The position numbers and the translations under genes were made by a program. Under the pieces are notes generated by a model that was not told the DNA's origin, made no database searches, and saw nothing but the letters and a program-made list of their open reading frames with translations. A stretch of DNA of 64,000 nt from GWB2-37-7 sp049684915 (lineage in GTDB: Bacteria > Bacillota > Clostridia > Lutisporales > Lutisporaceae). Where the stretch lies: contig JBAVGO010000128.1 of the NCBI GenBank assembly GCA_049684915.1, positions 17,618-81,617 of the forward strand. The letters are read 5' to 3'. This document shows, piece after piece, positions 42,317 to 50,496 of the stretch (within the stretch, counting starts at the first letter, position 1; each line of letters opens with the position of its first letter).

Positions 42317-43909
42317 TTATTCGCTTAAAATATCTGTAAGCTCAAGCTCTTTATTTCTGTCTTGTACAGTATTGATAGACCACTCATTTTGGAATAGCAA
42401 CACAAAGTTATCGTATTTATCCTTAGCAATCATGGTATCTGTCGTAAGCTTAACATTTTTACTGTTAAAGTCTTTATTCTTAACCCATCTTATATACCTG
42501 AAAGGCAAATGATCTATTTTTACTTCTACATTGTATTCATTATTCAATCTGTACTCTAACACCTCAAGCTGCAATACTCCTACTACTCCGATAATATACT
42601 CCTGAGTTGCAGAATCAGGCTGCCTAAATACCTGTATAGCACCCTCCTCAGACAACTGATCAATTCCCTTGATAAATTGCTTTCTCTTTATAGAATTCTT
42701 TGTATATACCCTTGCAAAATGTTCTGGTGCAAAAATAGGAATGCCTTGGAACTTAAATGTGTTACCAGTGCAAAGGGTATCACCAATGTTAAATATACCT
42801 GGGTCAAATACACCTATAATATCCCCTGCGTAGGCTTCGTCAATAATTTCTCTATCTTGTGCTAAGAACTGCTGTGGCTGAGCAAGTTTTATTTGCTTAC
42901 CCTGCTGCACATGGTTAACATTCATGCCCTTCTCAAACTTTCCTGAGCAAATCCTCAGAAAAGCTATCCTATCTCTATGTGTAGGATTCATGTTTGCCTG
43001 TATCTTAAATATGAAGCCTGAGAAGCTATCACTTTCAGGTTCTATTTCTCCTACGTCTGAAGCTCTAGAGGTAGGTGGTGTTGTCAAGCTTAAAAACTCT
43101 TCTAAAAAAACCTGTACCCCAAAGTTTGTCATAGCACTTCCAAAAAATATTGGTGTAAGCTCTCCTGTTAGAATAGCATTGTCACTAAACTCATCACCGG
43201 CCATATCCAAAAGCTCGATATCATTAATCAGCTTCTGATGAGCTTCGTCTCCGAGCAAATCCCTAAATACAGGATCATTTATATCATTTTTGTTTGATGC
43301 AACGACGCTTTGTCCATGATCCCCACTGTCAAACAACTCAATCTGCATAAGCTTTCTATTATAAATTCCTATAAAGGAGTTCCCTATTCTTATAGGCCAG
43401 TTCATAGGATAGGACTTGATGCCCAGCACCTTCTCAATTTCCTCAATAAGCTCGTAGGGGTCCTTACCTGCTCTATCCATCTTATTAATGAACGTAAATA
43501 TTGGAATTCCTCTCATCTTACATACATGGAAAAGCTTTTTTGTCTGTGCCTCTACACCCTTTGCAGAGTCAATTATCATTACTGCACTATCTGCTGCCAT
43601 CAGGGTTCTGTAAGTATCCTCACTGAAATCTTGGTGTCCAGGTGTATCGAGAATATTTATGCAATAATCATTGTATTCAAATTGCATTACACTGGAGGTA
43701 ACTGAAATACCTCTTTGCTTTTCTATCTCCATCCAGTCGGACACAGCATACTTATGTGCCTTTCTTGCTTTTACTGATCCTGCAAGTCTTATGGCACCTC
43801 CGTATAAAAGCAGCTTCTCTGTCAAAGTGGTTTTCCCAGCATCGGGGTGAGATATTATAGCAAAGGTTCTTCTTCTTTTAATCTCTTTTAAAGTACCTTC
43901 ATCCATCAT
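42317..43909 (-). CDS. prfC: PrfC, peptide chain release factor 3
   Basis: Translational GTPase that removes RF1/RF2 from the ribosome after termination. The G1 loop is SHPDAGKTTLTEKLL, the G2/G3 region is KQRGISVTSSVMQF and NILDTPGHQDFSEDTYR, and G4 is FINKMDR. The domain II/III features AIQVFRQ and IIGVVGVLQLEVLEYRL follow. From the ATG at 43909 the protein is 530 residues, the normal size; GAGGAACAAGG lies just upstream. An in-frame ATG at 43945 adds a basic extension without a site. Monocistronic. Confidence 0.96.
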   Translation of the reverse strand: MMDEGTLKEIKRRRTFAIISHPDAGKTTLTEKLLLYGGAIRLAGSVKARKAHKYAVSDWMEIEKQRGISVTSSVMQFEYNDYCINILDTPGHQDFSEDTYRTLMAADSAVMIIDSAKGVEAQTKKLFHVCKMRGIPIFTFINKMDRAGKDPYELIEEIEKVLGIKSYPMNWPIRIGNSFIGIYNRKLMQIELFDSGDHGQSVVASNKNDINDPVFRDLLGDEAHQKLINDIELLDMAGDEFSDNAILTGELTPIFFGSAMTNFGVQVFLEEFLSLTTPPTSRASDVGEIEPESDSFSGFIFKIQANMNPTHRDRIAFLRICSGKFEKGMNVNHVQQGKQIKLAQPQQFLAQDREIIDEAYAGDIIGVFDPGIFNIGDTLCTGNTFKFQGIPIFAPEHFARVYTKNSIKRKQFIKGIDQLSEEGAIQVFRQPDSATQEYIIGVVGVLQLEVLEYRLNNEYNVEVKIDHLPFRYIRWVKNKDFNSKNVKLTTDTMIAKDKYDNFVLLFQNEWSINTVQDRNKELELTDILSE

Positions 43910-43985
43910 CCTTGTTCCTCGCTTTTTCTTAGTTTGTATATCCAAACATTATTGATTTTATATTACTTTGTCACCATATGTCAAT

Positions 43986-44528
43986 CTACATATGCTTCAT
44001 TGAAAAGCTTTTATGGTGCTCCCAGCTTTCCCCCACCTGTCTATATACAGTAATGTTGTCAAAATAGGCTTCAAAAGAATAGCTGTAGTTTTTTAGCAAG
44101 AACGTGCATATGTCCTTATACTTATCCTTAATATCAAAATAAGCCAAAGAACAGTGAAATGTCCTGTTCTCATCATCATAAGGCCTCCACTGCATCCATT
44201 TGATACTTTTCAAAACAGCTATAAACTGCGAAAACAGTATTTTGGCTTGTTCAGAAAACTTTATATCCATATAGATAACATTATCTTCAAAACGATTATA
44301 GCCCTGTAATGTAATTTTAGCGGGCTTATGCGTTTCTGCAAACTCATGTAAAAATTGATCTAATTCATCAATATTCTCTGCTTCAAATATGTCCTTAAGT
44401 GTAAAATGAGTAGGAGCATTCTGATTAGCTAAAAAATCCACAGAAAACTTATCCGAAATTTCCTGTACCAGCTTCTGATGATAGCTTTCCACTCCGCCGT
44501 CCAGCAGACTTACTATTATGTATTTCAT
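43986..44528 (-). CDS. 2'-5' RNA ligase/LigT-like phosphoesterase
   Basis: 180-residue protein with two H-x-[TS] motifs, HFTLKD (about residue 41) and HCSLAY (about residue 124). These form the catalytic pair of the 2H phosphoesterase superfamily (LigT, CPDase). The spacing and strand pattern (KYIIVSLLDG at the N-terminus, ITLQGYNRFEDNVIYMDIKF) fit. Substrates may be 2',5'-linked or cyclic-phosphate nucleotides; the cellular target is unknown. The ATG at 44528 has AGGTGAT 4-5 bases upstream. It is divergent from psuG. Confidence 0.82.
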   Translation of the reverse strand: MKYIIVSLLDGGVESYHQKLVQEISDKFSVDFLANQNAPTHFTLKDIFEAENIDELDQFLHEFAETHKPAKITLQGYNRFEDNVIYMDIKFSEQAKILFSQFIAVLKSIKWMQWRPYDDENRTFHCSLAYFDIKDKYKDICTFLLKNYSYSFEAYFDNITVYRQVGESWEHHKSFSMKHM

Positions 44529-44721
44529 AATTATCACCTATCAATATCTCAATAAATTCTTATACAGTGATTATTGTACCATATATTTATACAATTCAGG
44601 TACTATGTTGCTATTTTTAAGTCCTATATATTTTTATAATTTGTACATAATATAAATCACACTAAAGTTTTTACACAAAGTAAATCTGAGTTTTGTGCGA
44701 TTTATCAACAGAGGAAAACGA

Positions 44722-44761
44722 TTTCGTGCTATTTGAAGAATGAAAAATGTTTAGCACGAAA
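44722..44761. repeat. Inverted repeat related to dispersed hairpin elements (copy E)
   Basis: TTTCGTGCTA (44722-44731) with TAGCACGAAA (44752-44761), a perfect 10-bp inverted repeat. The right half shares ATGTTTAGCAC with the 62.1-kb copy. It lies in the 44538-44802 interval, where no gene is seen. Confidence 0.5.
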
Positions 44762-44802
44762 CATACAATATACAATAATATAATTCCAGCCCACTCTATT
44801 TT

Positions 44803-44831
44803 TTGCCAATTTCTCAGCTTTATGCTATATT
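44803..44831 (+). promoter_or_regulatory. Probable sigma-A promoter for psuG
   Basis: TTGCCA, 17-bp spacer, TATATT. It ends 30 bases before the GTG start and just before the GGAGGGGA ribosome site region. Confidence 0.6.
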
Positions 44832-44861
44832 CATAATATAAAATCATCGGAGGGGAACTGA

Positions 44862-45788
44862 GTGAATAAATTTATTGACTATATTGATTTTTCTGAAGAA
44901 GCACTAAATGCCTTGAGAAGCTATAAACCTATTGTTGCCTTGGAGTCTACCATTATATCTCATGGGATGCCCTATCCAGAAAACATTTCTACAGCTCAAG
45001 AACTTGAGCAAATAATAAGGGATAATGGTGCTGTTCCGGCAACAATTGCAATAATAGATGGCAGAATAAAGATCGGATTATCACAAAGCGAACTGGAATT
45101 TTTGGCACAATCCAAGGATGTACTAAAAGTCAGCCGCCGCGACATACCCTCTGTAATTGCCTTAGGTAAAACAGGTGCAACAACAGTTGCTTCTACCATG
45201 ATATTTGCACAGATGGCTGGGATTAAACTTTTTGCAACTGGAGGTATAGGTGGTGTCCATAGAGGTGCAGAGACAACCTTTGATATATCAGCAGATCTTA
45301 CAGAGCTTTCACAGACTGACGTAGCTGTTGTATGTGCTGGAATAAAGTCAATACTTGATATAGGAAAAACCTTAGAAAAGCTAGAGACCTTAGGCGTACC
45401 AGTTCTTGGCTACCAGACTAACGAATTTCCCTCTTTTTATACCAGAAAAAGTGGTTTTGGTGTAGATTATCAAGCTGATAATGCAGAAACAATAGCCAGA
45501 ATGCTAAAAGTTAAATGGAATCTGAACTTGGATGGTGGAGTAGTTATAGCAAATCCCATACCTACAGAATACGAGGTAAATCAAGAAGTAATAAACGAAG
45601 CTATAAATATTGCCTTATCCGAAGCTGAGAAAAGTAGTATTAAGGGCAAAGAAATCACTCCCTACCTTCTATCAAAGGTTAAAGAGCTTACAGCCGGTGA
45701 AAGCCTAAAGGCAAATATTGAGTTAGTAAAGAACAATGCTAAGCTAGCTGCACAAATCGCAGTTTGGTATAGCAAGCTGGAAGATTAA
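44862..45788 (+). CDS. psuG: PsuG, pseudouridine-5'-phosphate glycosidase
   Basis: Cleaves pseudouridine 5'-phosphate into uracil and ribose 5-phosphate. The 308 residues show VALESTIISHGMPYPEN, the Mn-site region, GATTVASTMIFAQMAGIKLFATGGIGGVHRG, VVCAGIKSILDIGKTLE and VIANPIPTEYE, all diagnostic of the IndA/YeiN family. The GTG start at 44862 has GGAGGGGA upstream. The usual kinase partner PsuK is not next to it, so phosphorylation of pseudouridine must be encoded elsewhere. A terminator follows. Confidence 0.95.
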   Translation: MNKFIDYIDFSEEALNALRSYKPIVALESTIISHGMPYPENISTAQELEQIIRDNGAVPATIAIIDGRIKIGLSQSELEFLAQSKDVLKVSRRDIPSVIALGKTGATTVASTMIFAQMAGIKLFATGGIGGVHRGAETTFDISADLTELSQTDVAVVCAGIKSILDIGKTLEKLETLGVPVLGYQTNEFPSFYTRKSGFGVDYQADNAETIARMLKVKWNLNLDGGVVIANPIPTEYEVNQEVINEAINIALSEAEKSSIKGKEITPYLLSKVKELTAGESLKANIELVKNNAKLAAQIAVWYSKLED

Positions 45789-45792
45789 ACAC

Positions 45793-45826
45793 AAAGACGC
45801 AAAGGCAATAACCTCTGCGTCTTTTT
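45793..45826. terminator. Bidirectional terminator between psuG and mtnA
   Basis: AAAGACGCAAAGG pairs with CCTCTGCGTCTTT (one mismatch), followed by a T tract on plus. It lies between convergent genes. Confidence 0.75.
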
Positions 45827-45835
45827 AAATACACT

Positions 45836-46888
45836 CTATTCAAACAGCTTCTTTAATCCTTCAGTGTAAGGTGCTTTGACTATACCCTTCTCCGTGATTA
45901 TCGCAGTTATCAGCTCACTTGGTGTAACATCAAAAGCAGGATTGTAAACCTTTATACCTTCTGGTGCTGTTCTTTTTCCAAAGGCACAGGTTATCTCATC
46001 AGCATGTCTTTCCTCTATAGGTATGTCTTCTCCCGTCAATGTTTCTAAATCAATAGTAGTGGTTGGTCCAGCTATATAAAAGGGTATGTTATGAGCCTTT
46101 GCCAACACAGCAAGTCCGTAAGTGCCTATCTTATTTGCGGTATCTCCATTTGCAGCCACTCTGTCACAGCCCACTATTACTGCATCTATAAGTCCCTTTT
46201 TCATAACCATAGCTGCCATATTGTCACAAATAAGAGTGACATCTATATCCGCTCTGTTAAGCTCCCAAGTAGTTAATCTTGCTCCTTGAAGCAATGGTCT
46301 CGTCTCATCGGCATAAACCTTTATGTTCCAGCCTCTGTCCTTTGCCAGATATAAAGGTGCCAAGGCAGTTCCATATTGGGAAGTTGCTAGTCCGCCTGCA
46401 TTGCAATGAGTGAGCACAGTCATACCATCATTAAAAAGCTTTAAGGCATTTTCTCCTATGGCTCTGCACATTTTTTCATCCTCATCTCTTATAGCATGAG
46501 CTTCCAGGAGCAATATATCCTTGATTTCTGATATGCTCTTATCCTTACAGTCCCTAGCCTTTACTTCCATTCTTCTAAGTGCCCAGAATAAATTTACTGC
46601 TGTTGGTCTTGAAGATGCAAGAAAATCAGAATGTTTTTTTAACTGCTGCCAGAACTCCTCAAAATCCTCTGCGTTCGCTTCTCTAATTGATAAGTACAAT
46701 CCATATGCGGCAGCAACTCCAATAGCTGGAGCTCCTCTTACCTTCAAATGAAATATAGCATCCCATACATCCTCAACAGTATCAAGCTTTTTAAACAAAG
46801 TCTCCATGGGAAGCTTAGTTTGATCCAAAATTATAAGCATATCATGCTCGTACTTTACAGCTTGTACCTTCTCATATGTATTCCCCAT
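45836..46888 (-). CDS. mtnA: MtnA, S-methyl-5-thioribose-1-phosphate isomerase
   Basis: Converts methylthioribose 1-phosphate to methylthioribulose 1-phosphate in methionine salvage. The 350-residue frame from ATG 46888 (MGNTYEKVQAVKYEHD), which follows GGGAGG, holds LKVRGAPAIGVAAAYGLYL, the catalytic-Cys region THCNAGGLATSQYGTALAP, DETRPLLQGARLT and GCDRVAANGDTANKIGTY with the catalytic Asp. An in-frame start at 46930 is less likely because it lies inside repeat DNA. No other mtn genes are beside it, so the salvage route may be incomplete or dispersed. Confidence 0.93.
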   Translation of the reverse strand: MGNTYEKVQAVKYEHDMLIILDQTKLPMETLFKKLDTVEDVWDAIFHLKVRGAPAIGVAAAYGLYLSIREANAEDFEEFWQQLKKHSDFLASSRPTAVNLFWALRRMEVKARDCKDKSISEIKDILLLEAHAIRDEDEKMCRAIGENALKLFNDGMTVLTHCNAGGLATSQYGTALAPLYLAKDRGWNIKVYADETRPLLQGARLTTWELNRADIDVTLICDNMAAMVMKKGLIDAVIVGCDRVAANGDTANKIGTYGLAVLAKAHNIPFYIAGPTTTIDLETLTGEDIPIEERHADEITCAFGKRTAPEGIKVYNPAFDVTPSELITAIITEKGIVKAPYTEGLKKLFE

Positions 46889-46900
46889 ATAAATCCTCCC

Positions 46901-47106
46901 TGTGTTGATTTTGTTAACACGGCTAGACATAGTTACTGTTTATTGCGTAGGCTCATTTTTGTGCCTTGAAGCAATATTATACAGTAACTTAGTTTAGCTG
47001 TGTTGATATTGTTAACACGGCTAGACATAGTTACTGTTTATTGCGTAGGCTCATTTTTGTGCCTTGAAGCAATATTGTACAGTAACTTAGTTTAGCTGTG
47101 TTGATA
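46901..47106. repeat. Tandem 98-bp repeat with nested hairpins
   Basis: Two 98-bp units (46901-46998 and 46999-47096) that are almost identical, plus ten bases of a third (TGTGTTGATA at 47097-47106). Each unit contains two inverted repeats: GTGTT..AACAC, and a long imperfect one, AGTTACTGTTTATTGC against GCAATATTGTACAGTAACT, enclosing AGGC/GCCT. The block fills the mtnA-folD intergenic region and lies in the 5' leader of mtnA. No coding potential is seen. It could be a duplicated structured RNA or a MITE-like insertion. Confidence 0.85.
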
Positions 47107-47120
47107 CATTATAATAAGAT

Positions 47121-47996
47121 TTATTCTAAAGCGAATTGTTGAGCCGCCTTTATAATGTTTTTAATCAATAAAGCTGTAGTCACTGCGCCTACTCCTCCAG
47201 GTACTGTAGTAATCAAAGATGCCTTTTTTACAGCTTCTTCAAAATTAACGTCACCACAAATGTTACCGTTTTTATCTACATTAATACCAACGTCTATAAC
47301 TATAGCTCCATCCTTAATATACTCTGCCCCAATTGCATTTGGGATTCCTATAGCTGCTACCAAAACATCTGCCATTCTAGCTACCTCATGAATTTTTTCT
47401 GTCTTTGAGTGACAAAGTGTAACAGTTTCATCCTCCTTAAGCATCATCATGCTTAAAGGCTTGCCTACTACCATGCTCCTTCCTAATATAACTGCATGTT
47501 TTCCTTTAAGTTCAATATTATAGTACTTTAATATCTCCATTACTGCAGCAGCGGTGCATGGTGCAAATCCATGATAATCTCCAGCAAATACCTTAGCAAG
47601 ATTTATTGGGTTCATCCCCTCTATATCCTTATAAGGGCTAATGATAGAATTGATTTCTAACTCATTTATTCCTTCTGGTAATGGTCTAAAAATCATAATA
47701 CCATGTATATTTTTATCAATATCCAGCTTCTTGAGTAATTTTGTCAAGTCGTCCATAGATGCATGTTCGTCAAGCTCATATAACAATGCATTTATCCCTA
47801 TATTATCACAAGTTCTCATAATATTGTTCTGATAAGTTATATCTTCCTTTTTGCTACCTATTCTTACAAATGCTGCAGTGGGCGTAACACCCTCTTGAAT
47901 CAGATTTTCACACCTTTTAGTTGATTTTTTTAATAGATAGCTATTAACCTCTTTACAGTTCAATACATTATCCGTAAATCTCATCTCCTTATGCAT
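47121..47996 (-). CDS. folD: FolD, methylene-THF dehydrogenase/cyclohydrolase
   Basis: Bifunctional enzyme that interconverts 5,10-methylene-, methenyl- and 10-formyl-tetrahydrofolate. The 291 residues include YQNNIMRTCDNIGI with the catalytic Lys position shifted to the usual Y-x-x-x-K region (SKKEDITYQNN), GIMIFRPLPEGINE, the cofactor loop VILGRSMVVGKPLSMMML, DVLVAAIGIPNAIGAEYIKDGAIVIDVGIN and PGGVGAVTTALLIKN. The YxxxK Lys is not obvious (YQNNIMR), so cyclohydrolase chemistry should be checked. The start is uncertain: ATG 47996 lacks a clear site, and ATG 47984 has AAGGAG directly abutting. Confidence 0.88.
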   Translation of the reverse strand: MHKEMRFTDNVLNCKEVNSYLLKKSTKRCENLIQEGVTPTAAFVRIGSKKEDITYQNNIMRTCDNIGINALLYELDEHASMDDLTKLLKKLDIDKNIHGIMIFRPLPEGINELEINSIISPYKDIEGMNPINLAKVFAGDYHGFAPCTAAAVMEILKYYNIELKGKHAVILGRSMVVGKPLSMMMLKEDETVTLCHSKTEKIHEVARMADVLVAAIGIPNAIGAEYIKDGAIVIDVGINVDKNGNICGDVNFEEAVKKASLITTVPGGVGAVTTALLIKNIIKAAQQFALE

Positions 47997-48196
47997 AAAT
48001 GTTACTTAAAAATAAAGTTAAGTAATGTTAACGTAATTTTGATAATACATTTTATTATAGCATAAAGTCCGAACAATCCCAAATAATATTGTAAAAATAT
48101 TCATGTATGTAGCAAAAAATATTATAATTGTTTCTTACATTCCATACTTTTTTTATTATGTTATAATATTAATATGATTTTATAGGAGGTTTTAAG

Positions 48197-49315
48197 GTGG
48201 ATGCAGAAAGATTAATAAATGAATTTCTTGAAATGGTTCAAATAACCAGTTTATCTCTTAAGGAGAAGACCTTCGCAGATTACTTATCCGGCAAACTTAT
48301 AAACATGGGAATTGAAGTATATATAGATAAAGCCGGCGAAAAGTGCGATGGCAATACAGGCAATATCATTGCTAGGCTAAAGGGCAATACAGAAGCTCCT
48401 ACAATAATGTTGGGTGCACATATGGATACCGTTGTCCCTGGTGACAACATTAAACCTCAAATAAAGAATGGTTACATATATAGTGATGGCACTACCATAC
48501 TGGGTTCTGATGACAAAGCTGGCATAGCAGCTATTCTTGAGGCTATAAGATATATAAATGAAAATAACATAAAGCATGGGGATATCGAGCTAGTATTTTT
48601 CATATCTGAAGAAGGCGGCATGTTTGGGTCAAAACATCTTGATTATAGCAAAATAAATTCCAAGCTGGCCTTCATTTTAGATAGTAGTGGTTCTGTAGGA
48701 AATGTTATAATTCAAGGTCCGGCACAGATGAGAATCGAAGCTACTATTAATGGCAAAGCTGCCCATGCAGGGATTGCCCCTGAAGAAGGTATAAATGCTA
48801 TACAGGTTGCATCAAGAGCCATAGATAATATGAACCTTCTTAGAATTGACCATGAAACAACTGCAAACGTAGGTATTATCAAAGGCGGTAGTGCTACAAA
48901 TATCGTCTGTGACTCTGTTTATACAAGATTTGAAGCAAGAAGCTTAAATAATGACAAGCTTAAAGCACAGTCAGACCATATGATTGAATGTATTAATACT
49001 GCTTGCAAGGAATATAATACAACCTGTGATTTAAAGGCTACCTTAAATTATCCCGCCTTTGCAATAGATAAAAATTCAGATATAGCAAAGCTTGTTACTA
49101 AAGCTATTGAAAGTATAGGTCAAAAAGCTAACCTTATTTCTTCAGGCGGTGGAAGCGATACCAATATCCTAAACGGCAACGGTATTGCAGCTGTTACATT
49201 GGCAATCGGAATGAACAATGTGCATACCACCTCAGAGAATATCGCCATCGAAAGCATAGTAAAATCCGCTGAACTAGTAGTTGCAATAATTAAAAACCAA
49301 GTGCAAAACTCATAA
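48197..49315 (+). CDS. Peptidase T-like M20 metallopeptidase
   Basis: Zinc peptidase of the M20 family, PepT-like group, 372 residues. Predicted metal ligands: His75 and Asp77 in GAHMDTVV, Asp105/106 in GSDDKAGIAAI, the catalytic EE (138-139) in FISEEGG, and a C-terminal His in NVHTTSENI. The dimerisation domain (about 180-285) holds GKAAHAGIAPEEGINAI. Likely function: removing residues from tripeptides or dipeptides in the cytoplasm. The GTG at 48197 follows AGGAGG. Separate from the two GNAT genes by 20 bases, so possibly one operon. Confidence 0.9.
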   Translation: MDAERLINEFLEMVQITSLSLKEKTFADYLSGKLINMGIEVYIDKAGEKCDGNTGNIIARLKGNTEAPTIMLGAHMDTVVPGDNIKPQIKNGYIYSDGTTILGSDDKAGIAAILEAIRYINENNIKHGDIELVFFISEEGGMFGSKHLDYSKINSKLAFILDSSGSVGNVIIQGPAQMRIEATINGKAAHAGIAPEEGINAIQVASRAIDNMNLLRIDHETTANVGIIKGGSATNIVCDSVYTRFEARSLNNDKLKAQSDHMIECINTACKEYNTTCDLKATLNYPAFAIDKNSDIAKLVTKAIESIGQKANLISSGGGSDTNILNGNGIAAVTLAIGMNNVHTTSENIAIESIVKSAELVVAIIKNQVQNS

Positions 49316-49335
49316 TAAATTTCGGGAGTGATAAT

Positions 49336-49890
49336 ATGTTTACAAGTGAGAGAATAAATTTAAGACCTCAAAAAAAAGAAGATGCTGAGTACATAGCAAA
49401 ATATCAACAAGATCCTGATGTATTGGATAACTACTTCGGGTGGTATACAATTCCTCCTCTGAAGGAATTTATAGAGAAATGGTATGAACACATAGTAGAC
49501 GAGAAGGAAAGCTACGGGTTTGTAATTGAAAATAAGCAAGGCGAGTTTTTAGGAAGCTGTCATACTAATGATGTGAACATGAAAAACGGAACAACCTACA
49601 TTGCTATATTTATAGGTCATCCTGACTATCGAAGCAAAGGCTATGGTACAGAGGCTATGAAGCTTTTTCTTGGCTTCCTGTTTAACGAAGTTGGACTTAG
49701 AAAGGTAAAACTAAATGTATTTGGCTTTAACAAAAGAGCAATAAGATGCTACGAAAAATCCGGTTTCAAGGTAGAAGGAACAAACGTAGAAGAATTATAC
49801 AGATTTGGTAAATACTATGATACATATGCAATGTGTATAACAAGAGATGACTTTAATAGGGGGAATTGCTCATGTATAGAGGAAGCCTAG
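49336..49890 (+). CDS. GNAT acetyltransferase (first of a pair)
   Basis: N-acetyltransferase of the RimJ/RimL type, 184 residues. It begins SERINLRPQKKEDAEYIAKY, the acetyl-CoA motif is IGHPDYRSKGYGTEAMKLFL and the C-terminal strand is KVKLNVFGFNKRAIRCYEKSGF. The substrate is unknown. The gene overlaps the next GNAT gene by 19 bases and follows the peptidase gene. Confidence 0.9.
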   Translation: MFTSERINLRPQKKEDAEYIAKYQQDPDVLDNYFGWYTIPPLKEFIEKWYEHIVDEKESYGFVIENKQGEFLGSCHTNDVNMKNGTTYIAIFIGHPDYRSKGYGTEAMKLFLGFLFNEVGLRKVKLNVFGFNKRAIRCYEKSGFKVEGTNVEELYRFGKYYDTYAMCITRDDFNRGNCSCIEEA

Positions 49891-50417
49891 TAAATATAAG
49901 ACAACAGTCAATAAATGACATGGCTAAGCTTGCAGAATTTCAATGTAAGCAACGTTATATTGAGACTCATAGCAATGATTTGCCTAGATTTGCCTACAAA
50001 GAAGCACTAGAAAAAAAGTTTAAAGAAAGAATGGAAAAGCACGAACACAATGAGCTTCATATGACTATTGAGACCGTTGATGGAAAAGTAATCGGTGCTA
50101 TAGGCATAGGCGGTATCTTTTGGAAAAACGGTCTAACTTGGATATATTCCTATATAGGCGACGAAGAATATATAGAAGGCAGCTACCACGACGAAGCACT
50201 AAAGCTTATGCTTGAGTTCCTTTTTATTGAAGGAAATGCTAGAAAGCTTAAGACATATATTCAGTCCAATGATACAGAGAAACTGGCAGTATATAAAGCA
50301 AACGGCTTTAACACAGAAGTTGTACTTAAGGAAGAAGTTCTTTGCCACGGAAAGTATATGGATTGCTATGACCTTGCACTCTTTAAAGATGATTATCTGA
50401 AAACATATAATAAGTAA
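49872..50417 (+). CDS. GNAT-like acetyltransferase (second of a pair)
   Basis: 181-residue protein with the same fold as its upstream neighbour (SLVNIRQQSINDMAKLAEFQ; AIGIGGIFWKNG; IQSNDTEKLAVYKANGF). The acetyl-CoA loop is degenerate: where R/Q-x-x-G-x-G/A is expected it reads GDEEYIEGSYHDEALKLML, without the second Gly, so cofactor binding may be weak or lost. The ATG at 49872 has AGGGGG 8 bases upstream and overlaps the first gene. Sequence similarity and overlap suggest tandem duplication with divergence and perhaps a complex. Confidence 0.82.
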   Translation: MYRGSLVNIRQQSINDMAKLAEFQCKQRYIETHSNDLPRFAYKEALEKKFKERMEKHEHNELHMTIETVDGKVIGAIGIGGIFWKNGLTWIYSYIGDEEYIEGSYHDEALKLMLEFLFIEGNARKLKTYIQSNDTEKLAVYKANGFNTEVVLKEEVLCHGKYMDCYDLALFKDDYLKTYNK

Positions 50418-50429
50418 AAATAGCATAAT

Positions 50430-50482
50430 AAACTGACCTATACAGCACATTATAATATGATGCTGTATAGGTCAGTTTTTTT
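50430..50482. terminator. Strong terminator between the GNAT pair and pckA
   Basis: 18-bp perfect stem AAACTGACCTATACAGCA with its complement at 50461-50478, then a T run. It lies between convergent genes. Confidence 0.85.
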
Positions 50483-50496
50483 GTTCATGATATAAT

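Noticed and set aside
46901..47106. 98-bp repeat read as a CRISPR array
   Set aside because: No repeat-spacer alternation and no cas genes; the unit is a simple head-to-tail duplication.
46889..47120. S-box (SAM) riboswitch before mtnA
   Set aside because: The conserved S-box core and kink-turn were not found; hairpins are specific to the repeat.
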